A DNA stretch of 45,814 nucleotides from positions 1-45,814 of the forward strand of contig JAFLUM010000013.1 of NCBI GenBank assembly GCA_022508805.1. The letters are read 5' to 3'. Below the pieces are notes generated by a model. That model did not search any database, was not told where the DNA came from, and was given only the letters and a program-made list of their open reading frames with translations. The translations under genes were made by a program, and so were the position numbers. The stretch is from Oscillospiraceae bacterium. Lineage in GTDB: Bacteria > Bacillota > Clostridia > Oscillospirales > Acutalibacteraceae. Positions 16,310-26,239 of the stretch are shown piece by piece (the first letter of the stretch is position 1; every line of letters begins with the position of its first letter).

Positions 16310-16734
16310 TGCTTTTACCCAAAAGAGTAAAATACCGTCGCGTTCAAAGAGGACGTTTGACAGGTAAGGCTTCAAGAGGTACAAAGGTTACCTACGGCGA
16401 TTTCGGTCTTGTGTCTCTTGAACCCGCATGGATCACTTCAAATCAGATAGAGGCTGCCCGTATCGCTATGACAAGATACATCAAGCGTGGCGGTCAGGTC
16501 TGGATAAAGATTTTCCCCGATAAGCCCATCACGGAAAAGCCCGCTGAGACCCGAATGGGTTCAGGTAAAGGCTCTCCCGAGTACTGGGTAGCAGTCGTAA
16601 AGCCCGGCAGAGTAATGTTTGAGATCGCCGGTGTTTCGGAAGAGGTTGCTCGCGAGGCTATGCGTCTTGCGGCGAACAAGCTTCCCGTAAAATGCAAATT
16701 TGTAACTAAAGAAGAACAGGGCGGTGAGCAGTAA
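16309..16734 (+). CDS. rplP: 50S ribosomal protein L16
   Basis: A 141-residue L16 near the A-site tRNA. It has [59 protein letters not shown] and the helical end; the Arg81-equivalent region is in place. GGAAGGAGG lies upstream inside rpsC. It shares one base with rpsC and one with rpmC. Confidence 0.97.
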   Translation: MLLPKRVKYRRVQRGRLTGKASRGTKVTYGDFGLVSLEPAWITSNQIEAARIAMTRYIKRGGQVWIKIFPDKPITEKPAETRMGSGKGSPEYWVAVVKPGRVMFEIAGVSEEVAREAMRLAANKLPVKCKFVTKEEQGGEQ

Positions 16735-16937
16735 TGAAAGCAAGCGAGATCAGAAAACTCTCCCCCAAAGAGCTGGATGCTAAGCTTTTGGAGCTGAAAG
16801 ACGAACTTTTCAAGCTTCGTTTTCAACAAGCCGTCAACCAACTCGAAAATCCCATGCGTATAAGTGCCGTTAAAAAGGACATTGCACGAGTAAAGACTGT
16901 TATTCGTGACATTGAGCTTCACGGCACCGAAGGCTAA
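16734..16937 (+). CDS. rpmC: 50S ribosomal protein L29
   Basis: A 67-residue helical-hairpin L29 at the tunnel exit next to L23. It shows [30 protein letters not shown] and [13 protein letters not shown]. The ATG overlaps the rplP stop (TAATG); the binding site GGTGAG is weak, in keeping with coupled translation. Confidence 0.96.
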   Translation: MKASEIRKLSPKELDAKLLELKDELFKLRFQQAVNQLENPMRISAVKKDIARVKTVIRDIELHGTEG

Positions 16938-16957
16938 GGAAAGGGAGGGCGTTCAAT

Positions 16958-17212
16958 ATGGAAAGAAACCTCAGAAAAACACAGGTCGGTATCGTGACAA
17001 GCGATAAAATGGATAAAACCGTTGTCGTTTCAATTAAAGACAGGGTAAGACATCCGCTTTACGGCAAAATCGTTAACAGAACCGTTAAAATCAAGGCTCA
17101 TGACGAGAACAACGAGTGCGGTATCGGCGACAGAGTTTTAGTAATGGAAACACGTCCGCTGTCAAAGGACAAGAGATGGCGTGTGGCTGAAATTATCGAG
17201 AAAGCAAAGTAA
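16958..17212 (+). CDS. rpsQ: 30S ribosomal protein S17
   Basis: An 84-residue OB-fold S17, a primary 16S rRNA binder. It begins [24 protein letters not shown] and has [11 protein letters not shown] and [29 protein letters not shown] precedes the ATG. Confidence 0.97.
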   Translation: MERNLRKTQVGIVTSDKMDKTVVVSIKDRVRHPLYGKIVNRTVKIKAHDENNECGIGDRVLVMETRPLSKDKRWRVAEIIEKAK

Positions 17213-17230
17213 TTAAAGGAGGCAATCATT

Positions 17231-17599
17231 GTGATACAGCAGCAGACTTACCTCAAGGTTGCCGATAACACCGGTGCAAAAGAACTTATGTGCATCCGCG
17301 TTCTCGGTGGTTCAGGTAGAAGATATGCTAATATCGGTGACGTCGTCGTAGCATCCGTAAAAAAAGCAGCACCCGGCGGTGTTGTTAAAAAAGGCGACGT
17401 TGTTAAAGCCGTTATCGTCAGATCAGTCAAGGGCGTTCGCAGAGATGACGGAACGTACATCCGCTTTGACGAAAATGCGGCAGTTATCATAAGAGACGAC
17501 AAAAACCCCAGAGGTACCCGTATCTTTGGGCCGGTTGCAAGAGAGCTTCGCGATAAGGATTATATGAAGATCCTTTCTCTTGCTCCCGAAGTACTTTAA
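17231..17599 (+). CDS. rplN: 50S ribosomal protein L14
   Basis: A 122-residue L14 at the subunit interface. It has [48 protein letters not shown] and the ending [24 protein letters not shown]. Start is GTG at 17231, eight bases after AAAGGAGG. Spacing to rpsQ is 18 bases. Confidence 0.97.
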   Translation: MIQQQTYLKVADNTGAKELMCIRVLGGSGRRYANIGDVVVASVKKAAPGGVVKKGDVVKAVIVRSVKGVRRDDGTYIRFDENAAVIIRDDKNPRGTRIFGPVARELRDKDYMKILSLAPEVL

Positions 17600-17611
17600 G
17601 GAGGTGCCCCG

Positions 17612-17953
17612 ATGAGTAAGGTTCATGTAAAATCAGGTGACGAGGTCATCGTCATCAACGGCAAAAACCGCGGCAAAAAGGGCAAGGTCCTTGAGGTCAG
17701 CCCCACAGAGGGCAAGGTTATTGTCGAGGGCGTTAACATGGTAACAAAGCATGTTAAACCCCGTCAGATGGGCGAGCCCGGCGGACTTATAAAGGCGGAA
17801 AGCGCTCTTTACGCCGATAAGGTTCAGCTCATTTGTCCCAAGTGCGGTAAGGCTACAAGAGTAGGCCACGTAGTTGAGATTGACGAGAAGACAGGCAAGA
17901 AAAAGAAATACCGCGTTTGCAAAAAAGAAAACTGCGGTGCAAAGTTTGAATAA
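17612..17953 (+). CDS. rplX: 50S ribosomal protein L24, zinc-ribbon form
   Basis: A 113-residue L24, an assembly initiator of the 50S subunit. The N-terminal KOW part ([21 protein letters not shown]) and [18 protein letters not shown] are typical. The C-terminal third has CPKCG and, 24 residues on, CKKENC, so a Cys4 zinc site is likely, as in many Firmicutes. TAAGGAGGTG precedes the ATG. Confidence 0.96.
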   Translation: MSKVHVKSGDEVIVINGKNRGKKGKVLEVSPTEGKVIVEGVNMVTKHVKPRQMGEPGGLIKAESALYADKVQLICPKCGKATRVGHVVEIDEKTGKKKKYRVCKKENCGAKFE

Positions 17954-17967
17954 GGAGGAACAATAGA

Positions 17968-18510
17968 ATGGCAGCAAGACTTAAAGAAATGTATAGAGCC
18001 GATGTTGTTCCCGCTCTTCAAAAGAAGTTCAACTACAAGAGCGTTATGCAGATCCCGAAGCTTGATAAGGTTATCATCAACGTTGGCTGCGGTGAGGCGA
18101 AGGACAACTCAAAGGTTGTCGACGCTATCATCTCCGATCTTTCAAAGATCACGGGTCAAAAGCCCGTTAAGTGCGTAGCTAAGAAATCAGTTGCTAACTT
18201 TAAGCTTCGTGAGGGTATGACGATCGGCGTTAAGGTCACTCTCAGAGGAGACAGAATGTATGAATTTGTTGACAGATTCTTCAATCTTGCACTTCCCAGA
18301 GTTCGTGACTTCAGAGGAATCAACCCCAACTCCTTTGATGGCAGAGGAAACTATTCCATGGGCGTCAGAGAGCAGTTGATCTTCCCCGAAATCGACTATG
18401 ACAAGATCGACAAGGTTCGCGGTATGGACATTTGCTTCGTAACAACTGCGACAACGGATGAAGAGGCCAGAGAGCTCTTAACTCTCATGGGCGCACCGTT
18501 TGCAAAGTAA
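17968..18510 (+). CDS. rplE: 50S ribosomal protein L5
   Basis: A 180-residue L5 that binds 5S rRNA and contacts P-site tRNA. It shows [18 protein letters not shown], the 5S-binding [27 protein letters not shown], and [32 protein letters not shown] precedes the ATG. Confidence 0.97.
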   Translation: MAARLKEMYRADVVPALQKKFNYKSVMQIPKLDKVIINVGCGEAKDNSKVVDAIISDLSKITGQKPVKCVAKKSVANFKLREGMTIGVKVTLRGDRMYEFVDRFFNLALPRVRDFRGINPNSFDGRGNYSMGVREQLIFPEIDYDKIDKVRGMDICFVTTATTDEEARELLTLMGAPFAK

Positions 18511-18523
18511 GGAGGGGTAACAA

Positions 18524-18709
18524 GTGGCTAAGAAATCAATGAAGGTTAAGCAGGCAAGACCCGCTAAATATTCAACAAGACAGTACAACAGATGCAAAAT
18601 CTGCGGCAGACCACACGCTTACCTCCGCAAGTACGGAGTATGCCGTATCTGCTTCAGAGAGTTAGCCCATGCCGGTCAGATTCCCGGCGTGAAGAAATCA
18701 AGCTGGTAA
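18524..18709 (+). CDS. rpsZ: 30S ribosomal protein S14, zinc (Z) type
   Basis: A 61-residue short S14 with the Cys4 zinc site CKIC...CRIC (the C+ form), common in Gram-positive bacteria. It contains [46 protein letters not shown] start at 18524 after TAAGGAGGGG. No Cys-free paralogue is in this window. Confidence 0.97.
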   Translation: MAKKSMKVKQARPAKYSTRQYNRCKICGRPHAYLRKYGVCRICFRELAHAGQIPGVKKSSW

Positions 18710-18740
18710 GAAAGAGCAGTTGCAAAGGAGGTAACACAGT

Positions 18741-19139
18741 ATGCAAATTACTGATTCAATCGCTGATATGCTTACAAGAATCCGCAATGCGAATTCCGCT
18801 AAGCATGACACAGTGAAGGTTCCCGCGTCCAACATGAAGAAAGCGATTGCTCAAATTCTTGTTGATGAGGGCTATATAAAGAGCTTCACGGTTGAAGAGG
18901 ACGGTAAGCAGGGCGTTATCGAGATCGCTCTCAAGTACGGTCCCAACAAGTCAAGCGTGATCACCGGACTTCGCAGAGTATCAAAGCCCGGTCTGCGTAT
19001 TTACACAAACTGTGAGGATATGCCCAAGGTTATGAGAGGTCTCGGCATCGCGATCCTTTCAACGTCTAAGGGCGTTATGACAGACAAAGAGGCTCGCAAG
19101 CAGAACGTAGGCGGCGAGGTCCTCGCATTCATCTGGTAA
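18741..19139 (+). CDS. rpsH: 30S ribosomal protein S8
   Basis: A 132-residue S8, a primary binder of 16S rRNA and the spc-operon repressor in E. coli. It has [26 protein letters not shown] and the C-terminal [34 protein letters not shown] precedes the ATG. Confidence 0.97.
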   Translation: MQITDSIADMLTRIRNANSAKHDTVKVPASNMKKAIAQILVDEGYIKSFTVEEDGKQGVIEIALKYGPNKSSVITGLRRVSKPGLRIYTNCEDMPKVMRGLGIAILSTSKGVMTDKEARKQNVGGEVLAFIW

Positions 19140-19152
19140 GGAGGTACGGTAA

Positions 19153-19698
19153 ATGTCTCGTATAGGCAGACACCCCATTGCAGTTCCTGCAGGGGTTGAG
19201 GTTAAAATTGACGGCAATACTGTTACCGCGAAAGGTCCTAAAGGTACTCTTACCGGAACAGTGCACAAAAATATGAAGGTCGAGCTTGACGGCGCAGTTA
19301 TCACCGTTACTCGTCCTGACGATTCAAATCTTAACAAATCTCTTCACGGTCTTACGCGTACACTCATCGCAAATATGGTTGAGGGCGTTGACAAGGGCTA
19401 CAGCAAAGAGCTTGAGGTCAACGGCGTAGGCTACCGTGCAGCAAAACAGGGCAAGGATCTTGTGCTTAACATCGGTTACTCACATCAGGTAATCATGAGC
19501 GAGATCGACGGTATCACCGTCGACGTTCCCAGCCCCAACAAAATCATCATTTCCGGTCCCGATAAGCAAAAGGTCGGTCAGTTTGCAGCGGAAGTTCGCG
19601 AGAAGAGACCGCCCGAACCTTATAAGGGTAAGGGAATCAAATATGCCAACGAGCATATCCGTCGTAAAGAGGGAAAAGCCGGTAAGGGCGGAAAATAA
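19153..19698 (+). CDS. rplF: 50S ribosomal protein L6
   Basis: A 181-residue L6 with two similar halves, next to the GTPase centre. It begins [18 protein letters not shown] and has the signature [26 protein letters not shown] at the end. AAGGAGG precedes the ATG. Confidence 0.97.
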   Translation: MSRIGRHPIAVPAGVEVKIDGNTVTAKGPKGTLTGTVHKNMKVELDGAVITVTRPDDSNLNKSLHGLTRTLIANMVEGVDKGYSKELEVNGVGYRAAKQGKDLVLNIGYSHQVIMSEIDGITVDVPSPNKIIISGPDKQKVGQFAAEVREKRPPEPYKGKGIKYANEHIRRKEGKAGKGGK

Positions 19699-19716
19699 TA
19701 GGAGGAGTGTTAAGCT

Positions 19717-20076
19717 ATGGTTAGCAGACCAGATACAAAAAAGGCAAGACTCAAAAGACACAAGAGAGTCCGCGCCAAGATCACAGGCACAGCTCAGTGC
19801 CCACGCCTTAATGTGTTCCGTTCTCTTCAGCATATCTATGCTCAGCTCATAGACGACGTTGCAGGCGTTACGCTTGTTAGCGCTTCCTCGACCGAGAAGG
19901 ATTTCACACAGTACGGCGGAAACAAAGCGGCTGCAAGAGAAGTCGGTAAGCTTATCGCAGCCAGAGCACAGGAAAAAAACATTACAGATGTTGTATTTGA
20001 CCGCGGCGGATATGTTTATCAGGGCAGAGTCGCCGAGCTTGCAGAAGGCGCCCGCGAGGGCGGTCTGAACTTCTAA
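19717..20076 (+). CDS. rplR: 50S ribosomal protein L18
   Basis: A 119-residue 5S rRNA binder. It has [35 protein letters not shown] and the ending [33 protein letters not shown] lies upstream of the ATG. Confidence 0.97.
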   Translation: MVSRPDTKKARLKRHKRVRAKITGTAQCPRLNVFRSLQHIYAQLIDDVAGVTLVSASSTEKDFTQYGGNKAAAREVGKLIAARAQEKNITDVVFDRGGYVYQGRVAELAEGAREGGLNF

Positions 20077-20093
20077 AGAAAGGAGAAATGAAA

Positions 20094-20597
20094 ATGGCTA
20101 CAAAAATTGACGCATCAACACTGGATCTTCAGGAAAGAGTAGTTGCTATCAACCGCGTTTCCAAAACCGTAAAGGGCGGCCGTATCTTCAAGTTCTCCGC
20201 TTTGGTTGTTGTAGGCGACGGCAACGGCACCATCGGCTTCGGTCTCGGTAAATCGGGCGAAGTTCCGGACGCTATCCGCAAGGGTATTGAAGATGCTAAG
20301 AAGAACCTTATCAAGGTTGCTCTTAAAGGAACGACCATTCCCCACGAGATCACCGGTAAATTCGGCGCAGGCGTTGTACTTTTAAAGCCCGCTGCACCCG
20401 GTACCGGCGTTATCGCAGGCGGTCCTGTCCGTGCCGTTGTTGAGACGGTGGGCATCAAGGACATCCGTTCCAAGGCGCTTCGTTCAAACAATCCCTGCAA
20501 CGTGGTTCGCGCTACCATCGACGGACTTTCAAAGCTCCGCAACGCAGATGAGGTTGCCGCTATCCGCGGTAAATCCGTTAAAGAGATCACAGAGTAA
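20094..20597 (+). CDS. rpsE: 30S ribosomal protein S5
   Basis: A 167-residue S5 involved in decoding accuracy. It has the RNA-binding domain with [40 protein letters not shown] and the C-terminal [19 protein letters not shown]. Of two close ATGs (20088, 20094), the second has proper spacing from AAAGGAG (20079-20085) and gives the usual length. Confidence 0.96.
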   Translation: MATKIDASTLDLQERVVAINRVSKTVKGGRIFKFSALVVVGDGNGTIGFGLGKSGEVPDAIRKGIEDAKKNLIKVALKGTTIPHEITGKFGAGVVLLKPAAPGTGVIAGGPVRAVVETVGIKDIRSKALRSNNPCNVVRATIDGLSKLRNADEVAAIRGKSVKEITE

Positions 20598-20612
20598 GGA
20601 GAGTGGAGAATT

Positions 20613-20792
20613 ATGGCAAATATTCAGGTTAAGCTCGTAAAGAGCCTTATCGGAAGCAAAAAAGACCAAATCGCCACCGCCCATGCACTTGGTCTCCGCA
20701 AGATTGGGGACGTGGCAGAGCAGCCCGATAATCCTCAGACTCAGGGTAAAATTAAGAAGATTTCACATCTTTTAGAGGTTACTAAGGCTTAA
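20613..20792 (+). CDS. rpmD: 50S ribosomal protein L30
   Basis: A 59-residue L30 between rpsE and rplO, where it belongs. It reads [29 protein letters not shown], then a C-terminal strand ending [12 protein letters not shown]. The ATG at 20613 follows AGAGTGGAG. No zinc motif or extension. Confidence 0.95.
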   Translation: MANIQVKLVKSLIGSKKDQIATAHALGLRKIGDVAEQPDNPQTQGKIKKISHLLEVTKA

Positions 20793-20806
20793 GGAGGTGC
20801 ACGAAA

Positions 20807-21247
20807 ATGAAATTGCACGAACTTTCACCGGCTCCCGGCTCAAAGAAGGACGTTAAGCGAATCGGTCGCGGCGCAGGCTCAGGACAGGGCAAAACTGCCG
20901 GTAAAGGACACAAGGGTCAAAAGGCCCGTGCAGGCAGAGGTATGCGTCCCGGATTTGAGGGCGGTCAGATGCCTTTGCAGAGAAGACTTCCCAAGCGCGG
21001 CTTCAACAATATCTTCGCTAAGGAGATTGCTTCGGTCAACGTTTCGGCTCTCAACGCTTTTGAGGACGGCGCAACCGTTGATGTTGAGGCACTCGTCAAT
21101 GCAGGTCTTGTTAAAAAGGCTCTTGACGGAGTAAAGGTATTAGGAAACGGCGAACTGACGAAAAAGCTTACCGTAAGGGTCAACGCTTATTCCGAAGCTG
21201 CAAAGCAGAAGATTGAGGCGGTAGGCGGAAAGGCAGAGGTGATCTGA
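20807..21247 (+). CDS. rplO: 50S ribosomal protein L15
   Basis: A 146-residue L15, a late assembly protein. The Gly-rich basic N-terminal part ([27 protein letters not shown]) and [16 protein letters not shown] are diagnostic. AAGGAGGTG precedes the ATG; secY starts three bases after the stop. Confidence 0.97.
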   Translation: MKLHELSPAPGSKKDVKRIGRGAGSGQGKTAGKGHKGQKARAGRGMRPGFEGGQMPLQRRLPKRGFNNIFAKEIASVNVSALNAFEDGATVDVEALVNAGLVKKALDGVKVLGNGELTKKLTVRVNAYSEAAKQKIEAVGGKAEVI

Positions 21248-21249
21248 CC

Positions 21250-22578
21250 GTGTTCCGTACTTTTGCCAACGCATGGAAAATAGTCGATTTACGTAAAAAG
21301 ATACTTTTTACGGCTTTTATAATTCTGATATACAGAATAGGCTCCGCAATGCCCGTACCGTTTGTTGACATTGCAACCACCGGCGGACTTTTCGGAGAGG
21401 AAGCGGCAAACACCTTTATGACATACCTTAGTATGATGACAGGTAACGCCTTCAACTACGGTACACTGTTTGCTCTTTCGATCACACCGTATATTAACGC
21501 ATCCATCATAATCCAGCTTCTTACTGTTGCTATCCCCTACCTGCAAAAGCTTTCGCAGGAGGGCGAGGAAGGCAGAAAGAAGATGAACAGAATAACACGT
21601 TATTCTGCTCTTTTCCTCGGATTATTACAGAGTGTTGCTTATTACTTCTTCATCCGTGCACAGGGTTACCTTGCAACGAATGCTGACGGTAAGGCATACA
21701 CCGGATTTTTCGGAGTATTCCAGGGAATCATTGTTGTTTTGTGCTATACGGCGGGCACCGTGCTCGTTATGTGGCTGGGCGAGAGAATCAATGAAAAGGG
21801 TATCGGCAACGGTATTTCAATAATCCTTTTCGCAGGTATCGTAGCCCGTATGCCCACTACGATCACCAACCTGTATCAGTACATCAACAGAGGCGGCGCT
21901 TACTTCGGTCTTGTTCCGGTAGCGGCTATCGCTCTTATCGGAATGATCTTCTTCATTGTCTGGATGGACAATGCTGAGAGAAGAATCCCCGTACAGTACG
22001 CTAAAAGAGTTGTGGGCCGTAAGATGTACGGCGGACAGAACACCCATATGCCTATTAAGGTCAATATGTGCGGCGTTCTTCCCGTTATCTTCGCAAGCTC
22101 AATCCTCTCCATCCTTCCCACCATCGCAATGTTTGCTCCCGGTAAGGAAGGTAGCTTCTGGTACAAGCTGAGCCAGGTTTGGCTTGGACAGACCCATCCG
22201 TTCTACGGAACGCTTTACTTCATATTCATAATCTTCTTTGCTTATTTCTATGCGGCTATCCAGTATAACCCCATCGAAATGGCTGACAATCTTCGTAAGA
22301 ACAGCGGCTCTGTTCCCGGAATTCGTCCCGGTAAGCCCACATCCACTTACATTCAGAAGATTTTGAACAGAATTACCCTTATCGGCGCACTCCTTTTGAG
22401 TGTTGTCGCAATGTTCCCCATAATCTATTCACAGGTTGCCGGTATCTTCACCGAAAACGGTATGAACCTTGCAATCGGCGGTACATCCATCATAATTATG
22501 GTCGGTGTTGCTCTTGAGACTCAGAAGCAGCTGGAAAGCCAGATGATGATGCGTCACTACAAGGGATTCCTTGACTAA
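21250..22578 (+). CDS. secY: Preprotein translocase subunit SecY
   Basis: A 442-residue channel subunit of the Sec translocon with ten membrane helices. Landmarks: IYRIGSAMPVPF in helix 1, a plug-like region with TGNAFNYGTLFALSITPYINASIIIQLL in helix 2, VWMDNAERRIPVQYAKRVVGRKMYGGQNTHMPIKVNMCGVLPVIFASSI, and ADNLRKNSGSVPGIRPGKPT in the cytoplasmic ribosome-binding loop. Start is GTG at 21250 with GAGGTG at the end of rplO. Confidence 0.97.
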   Translation: MFRTFANAWKIVDLRKKILFTAFIILIYRIGSAMPVPFVDIATTGGLFGEEAANTFMTYLSMMTGNAFNYGTLFALSITPYINASIIIQLLTVAIPYLQKLSQEGEEGRKKMNRITRYSALFLGLLQSVAYYFFIRAQGYLATNADGKAYTGFFGVFQGIIVVLCYTAGTVLVMWLGERINEKGIGNGISIILFAGIVARMPTTITNLYQYINRGGAYFGLVPVAAIALIGMIFFIVWMDNAERRIPVQYAKRVVGRKMYGGQNTHMPIKVNMCGVLPVIFASSILSILPTIAMFAPGKEGSFWYKLSQVWLGQTHPFYGTLYFIFIIFFAYFYAAIQYNPIEMADNLRKNSGSVPGIRPGKPTSTYIQKILNRITLIGALLLSVVAMFPIIYSQVAGIFTENGMNLAIGGTSIIIMVGVALETQKQLESQMMMRHYKGFLD

Positions 22579-22594
22579 TCGGAGGGACTTGGGT

Positions 22595-23227
22595 ATGAAT
22601 TTGATCCTTCTCGGCGCTCCGGGCGCAGGAAAAGGCACTCAGGCGGAGAAAATCTGTGATAAATACGGTATTCCCGCCGTTTCAACAGGTAATATCATCA
22701 GAGAAGCGATTAAAAACGGCACGGATATGGGACTTAAAGCTAAGTCCTATACCGACGCCGGTGCGCTTGTACCGGATGATGTTGTTATAGGTATCATAAA
22801 GGAAAGATTAGCTGAGCACGACTGCAAAAACGGCTTTGTTCTTGACGGTTTCCCCAGAACGATACCTCAGGCAGAGGCTCTTGATAAAATGGGCGTCGTT
22901 ATCGACAAGGTTGTTGATATCGAAGTTTCCGATGAGGCTATCGCCGCCCGCCTTTCAGGCAGACGCGTCTGCTTAAAGTGCGGTGCGACCTATCATACGG
23001 AATATAAAAAGTCCAAAACAGAGGGTATCTGTGACATTTGCGGCGATGAGCTTGTTCAGCGCAAGGACGATAAACCCGAAACTGTTCTTGACAGACTGAG
23101 AGTTTATCACGAACAGACCGAGCCGCTTAAAGACTACTATGAAAAAACGGGCAAGCTCGTCATAGTAGAGGGACAGGAAAAGGTTGAAGATACGACCGCT
23201 CTTGTCTTTAAGACACTGGAGGATTGA
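22595..23227 (+). CDS. adk: Adenylate kinase, zinc-LID form
   Basis: A 210-residue enzyme converting AMP plus ATP to two ADP. P-loop GAPGAGKGT at 7-15, FVLDGFPRT at 81-89, and a LID domain with four cysteines (126, 129, 146, 149) that should bind zinc, the usual long Gram-positive form. The frame is open eight codons earlier, overlapping secY, but GGAGGG sits directly before the ATG at 22595. map follows after one base. Confidence 0.96.
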   Translation: MNLILLGAPGAGKGTQAEKICDKYGIPAVSTGNIIREAIKNGTDMGLKAKSYTDAGALVPDDVVIGIIKERLAEHDCKNGFVLDGFPRTIPQAEALDKMGVVIDKVVDIEVSDEAIAARLSGRRVCLKCGATYHTEYKKSKTEGICDICGDELVQRKDDKPETVLDRLRVYHEQTEPLKDYYEKTGKLVIVEGQEKVEDTTALVFKTLED

Positions 23228-23228
23228 C

Positions 23229-23978
23229 ATGATAGTGCTTAAAACCGCAAAAGAGATCGATATTATGCGAAAAGCGTGTATCATTTCTGCGGAAGCATTA
23301 CAGTTGGCGGGCGAGGCGGTCAAGCCGGGGGTCACCACCTACGAGATTGACCAAATCGCATACCGTTACATTAAGAAACAGGGCGCCGAGCCTAACTTTC
23401 TTCACCTGTACGGTTTTCCCGCCACCGCATGTATTTCCATAAACGACGAGGTCATTCACGGCATTCCGTCAAAAACGAGAGTGCTTAAAGAGGGCGATAT
23501 AGTGAGTATCGACCTTGGGGCAAAGGTGGATGGCTATAACGGCGACAATGCTGCTACTTTCGCCTGCGGAAAGATTTCCGAGGAGGCGAAGCGGCTGTGC
23601 GACACGACCCGAGAAAGCCTTTACAAGGGCATCGAAAGGGCTGTCGCAGGCGGCAGGATCGGCGATATAGCGTACGCCGTGCAGTCCTATTGCGAAGAGA
23701 AAGGTTATTCGGTAGTCCGTGAATACACCGGTCACGGTGTGGGCACCGCGCTTCATGAAGACCCGTCGGTCCCCAATTTCGGGACACCGGGAAGAGGACA
23801 AAGACTTCTGCCCGGAATGACAATTGCTATTGAGCCCATGATTAATGCGGGCACAAAAGCAATAAAATGTTTGCCTGACGGTTGGACCGTCAAAACGCTT
23901 GACGGCAAGCTGTCCGCTCACTTTGAGCATACTGTCGCCATCACAAAGGGCGAGCCAATCATTTTAACGAAACTTTAA
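23229..23978 (+). CDS. map: Methionine aminopeptidase, type I
   Basis: A 249-residue metalloprotease that removes the start methionine from new proteins. The dimetal ligands are in place: D95, D106, H169, E202 and E233, with the substrate-binding H78 (EVIHGIP). It lacks an N-terminal zinc finger, as in the bacterial class Ia. The ATG at 23229 follows the adk stop with GGAGG upstream. Confidence 0.96.
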   Translation: MIVLKTAKEIDIMRKACIISAEALQLAGEAVKPGVTTYEIDQIAYRYIKKQGAEPNFLHLYGFPATACISINDEVIHGIPSKTRVLKEGDIVSIDLGAKVDGYNGDNAATFACGKISEEAKRLCDTTRESLYKGIERAVAGGRIGDIAYAVQSYCEEKGYSVVREYTGHGVGTALHEDPSVPNFGTPGRGQRLLPGMTIAIEPMINAGTKAIKCLPDGWTVKTLDGKLSAHFEHTVAITKGEPIILTKL

Positions 23979-23989
23979 TGAGGTGACTT

Positions 23990-24253
23990 ATGGGGTTTTG
24001 TGAAGGTGAGCTTGTCGTTTGTACGGCAGGCCGTGAAAAAGATCGGCTTATGTATGTTACGGCTTACGACGGTAAATACGTTTATCTTGCAGACGGAAAA
24101 GAACGTTCTCTTGACAATCCGAAGAGAAAGAATCCGCAGCATCTGCGCAAAACGGATAAACATATTTCGGCAGAGGCCGCAAAAACGGACAGAGCGTTGA
24201 GAAAAGCATTATCAGGAGAGGTTTTAACTTATGGCAAAACAGGACATGATTGA
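23990..24253 (+). CDS. KOW-domain RNA-binding protein
   Basis: An 87-residue basic protein. The first half ([47 protein letters not shown]) has the small beta-barrel pattern of the KOW/L14e-type domain. Similar proteins occur between map and infA in many Clostridia and are annotated as ribosomal-protein-like RNA binders; their role is not known. The ATG at 23990 follows GAGGTG. Its last 23 bases overlap infA. Confidence 0.8.
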   Translation: MGFCEGELVVCTAGREKDRLMYVTAYDGKYVYLADGKERSLDNPKRKNPQHLRKTDKHISAEAAKTDRALRKALSGEVLTYGKTGHD

Positions 24254-24449
24254 AGTTGAGGGCATTGTGGTCGAGGCGCTTCCCAATACATTCTTTATTG
24301 TGGAGCTTGAAAACGGTCACAAGATCCACGCCCGCATTTCGGGCAAGCTTCGTATGAACTACATCAGAATTCTTCCCGGTGACAAGGTTACGGTTGAGCT
24401 TTCACCCTATGACCTTAACAACGGAAGGATCACATGGCGTTCAAAGTAA
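24231..24449 (+). CDS. infA: Translation initiation factor IF-1
   Basis: A 72-residue OB-fold factor that occupies the A site during initiation. It reads [69 protein letters not shown], a near-standard sequence. GGAGAGG inside the KOW gene serves as binding site. Confidence 0.97.
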   Translation: MAKQDMIEVEGIVVEALPNTFFIVELENGHKIHARISGKLRMNYIRILPGDKVTVELSPYDLNNGRITWRSK

Positions 24450-24482
24450 TCAAACAGCATTTTATTGAGGAGGAAAGCTAAA

Positions 24483-24596
24483 ATGAAAGTCAGACCTTCT
24501 GTCAAAAAGATTTGCGAAAAGTGCAAGATTATCAAGCGCAAGGGTAAAGTCATGGTTATCTGTGAAAACCCGAAGCATAAGCAGCGTCAGGGCTAA
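24483..24596 (+). CDS. rpmJ: 50S ribosomal protein L36, zinc form
   Basis: A 37-residue protein, [36 protein letters not shown], with the zinc ligands CxxC, C and H (the C+ form). GAGGAGG precedes the ATG. It is too short for many gene finders but is certain from sequence and position. Confidence 0.97.
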   Translation: MKVRPSVKKICEKCKIIKRKGKVMVICENPKHKQRQG

Positions 24597-24740
24597 GACT
24601 GATCACTGACGGTTACACTGCAGGGTAACTTTGGATTTGTCTTGGGGCTTTACGCTCAAATCGTTTCTAAAGTACTAAGGAACGATACGAAAAAACAAAA
24701 GGCTTTTTGCCGCATTTTGTAAATGGAGGTGCAACTGTAA
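24597..24740 (+). promoter_or_regulatory. Spacer/leader before rpsM
   Basis: A 144-base gap, long for this operon. Visible pairings are CAAAA-GGC...GCC-TTTTG near 24698-24721 (loop TTTTT) and CGTT/AACG near 24660-24686. No clear promoter is seen. It may hold a processing site or a repressor site for the alpha part of the operon, where S4 is the regulator in other bacteria. Confidence 0.35.
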
Positions 24741-25109
24741 ATGGCTCGTATTTCAGGTGTTGATTTACCGAGAGAAAAGAGAGTCGAGATCGGACTCACT
24801 TATATCTACGGAATCGGAAGAAAAACAGCCAGCGACATTGTTGCTGCAACAGGTGTCAATCCTGACACCCGTGTTAAGGATCTTACAGAAGAAGACGTCT
24901 CAAAGCTTCGTGAGTACATCGACCATAACGTAAAGGTCGAGGGTGATCTCAGAAGAGAGACAGCATTTGACATTAAAAGACTTGTTGAGATCGGTTGTTA
25001 CAGAGGTGTTCGTCACCGCAAGGGACTTCCCGTAAGAGGTCAGCGTTCAAAGACAAACGCCCGTACACGCAAGGGTCCGAAGAAGACCATTGCCAACAAG
25101 AAGAAGTAA
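24741..25109 (+). CDS. rpsM: 30S ribosomal protein S13
   Basis: A 122-residue S13 of the 30S head, bridging to the 50S subunit. It has [25 protein letters not shown] and the C-terminal [38 protein letters not shown] precedes the ATG. Confidence 0.97.
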   Translation: MARISGVDLPREKRVEIGLTYIYGIGRKTASDIVAATGVNPDTRVKDLTEEDVSKLREYIDHNVKVEGDLRRETAFDIKRLVEIGCYRGVRHRKGLPVRGQRSKTNARTRKGPKKTIANKKK

Positions 25110-25127
25110 GAGGGAGGGATTTGTAAA

Positions 25128-25532
25128 ATGGCTAAAGCAACTGCTAAAAAGGGCGCTGCAACACGCAGACGCCGTGAGCGCAAAAATATCGAAAAGGGCG
25201 CAGCCCATATTCAATCCACCTTCAATAATACGATCGTCACCATCACCGACGTACGCGGCAACGCAGTATCGTGGGCAAGTGCGGGCGAAATGGGCTTCAG
25301 AGGCTCCCGTAAGTCAACGCCGTTTGCGGCTCAGACTGCTGCGGAGACTGCCGCAAAGGCAGCTATGGAGCACGGTATGAAGACCGTTGAGGTATACGTC
25401 AAGGGACCCGGTTCAGGACGTGAGGCTGCTATAAGAGCGCTGCAGACCGTAGGACTTGAGGTTACAATGATCAAGGATGTTACTCCCATTCCTCACAACG
25501 GCTGCCGTCCGCCCAAGAGAAGACGTGTATAA
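25128..25532 (+). CDS. rpsK: 30S ribosomal protein S11
   Basis: A 134-residue platform protein. It has the start region [28 protein letters not shown] and the end [22 protein letters not shown], both diagnostic. GAGGGAGGG precedes the ATG. Confidence 0.97.
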   Translation: MAKATAKKGAATRRRRERKNIEKGAAHIQSTFNNTIVTITDVRGNAVSWASAGEMGFRGSRKSTPFAAQTAAETAAKAAMEHGMKTVEVYVKGPGSGREAAIRALQTVGLEVTMIKDVTPIPHNGCRPPKRRRV

Positions 25533-25556
25533 AAGAATTTTGGAGGTACTGTAATT

Positions 25557-26183
25557 ATGTCAAGATATACAGGCGCGGTTTGTAAGCTTTGTCGCCGCGA
25601 GGGAAAGAAGCTTTTCCTCAAGGGCGAGCGCTGCTACACCGGCAAATGTGCCGTTGACCGCCGTTCATACGCTCCCGGCCAACATGGCCAGAACCGTAAA
25701 AAGACTTCCGAATACGGCATGCAGCTTCGTGCAAAGCAGACAGCGAAGCGCTACTACGGAATTCAGGAGAGTCAGTTCCACAAGTATTTCCTGATGGCAG
25801 AGCGCCGTCAGGGTGTTTCGGGTGAAAACCTTTTAAGAATATGTGAAAGCCGTCTTGATAACGTCGTTTATCTTCTCGGCTGGGCATCCTCCAGAGCAGA
25901 GGCAAGACAGCTTGTCGTTCACGCTCACTATCAAGTGAACGGAAGAAAAGTTGACGTACCCTCATACCTTCTTAAGGCGGGCGATGTGATCACTATTAAG
26001 GATAAGAGCCGCGACAGCGAAAAGATCAAGGCCGTTCTTGAGGAAAACGCTTCACGTCCCGTTCCCGCTTGGCTCGATAAGAATGCGGAAACACTTTCAG
26101 CCACAGTTGTTAAGCTTCCCGACAGAGAAGAAATAGCTGTTCCTGTTGCAGAGCATCTTATCGTCGAGTTCTATTCAAAATAA
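25557..26183 (+). CDS. rpsD: 30S ribosomal protein S4, zinc form
   Basis: A 208-residue primary 16S rRNA binder and likely operon repressor. The N-terminal part has four cysteines (CKLC, then C and C in [13 protein letters not shown]), the C+ form. The S4 domain with [31 protein letters not shown] is near 95-125. TTGGAGGT precedes the ATG. Confidence 0.97.
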   Translation: MSRYTGAVCKLCRREGKKLFLKGERCYTGKCAVDRRSYAPGQHGQNRKKTSEYGMQLRAKQTAKRYYGIQESQFHKYFLMAERRQGVSGENLLRICESRLDNVVYLLGWASSRAEARQLVVHAHYQVNGRKVDVPSYLLKAGDVITIKDKSRDSEKIKAVLEENASRPVPAWLDKNAETLSATVVKLPDREEIAVPVAEHLIVEFYSK

Positions 26184-26239
26184 TAGGCTTGAATTTATAA
26201 TTGCAGAAAAATTTCTGTACTCAGTTAGGAGGGTTTTGA

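Noticed and set aside
15686-16384. A 232-codon minus-strand frame opposite rpsC
   Set aside because: Shadow of rpsC and rplP; no binding site and no recognisable domain.
24597-24740. An extra promoter for the rpsM part of the operon
   Set aside because: No pair of hexamers with 16-18 base spacing close to consensus could be found.
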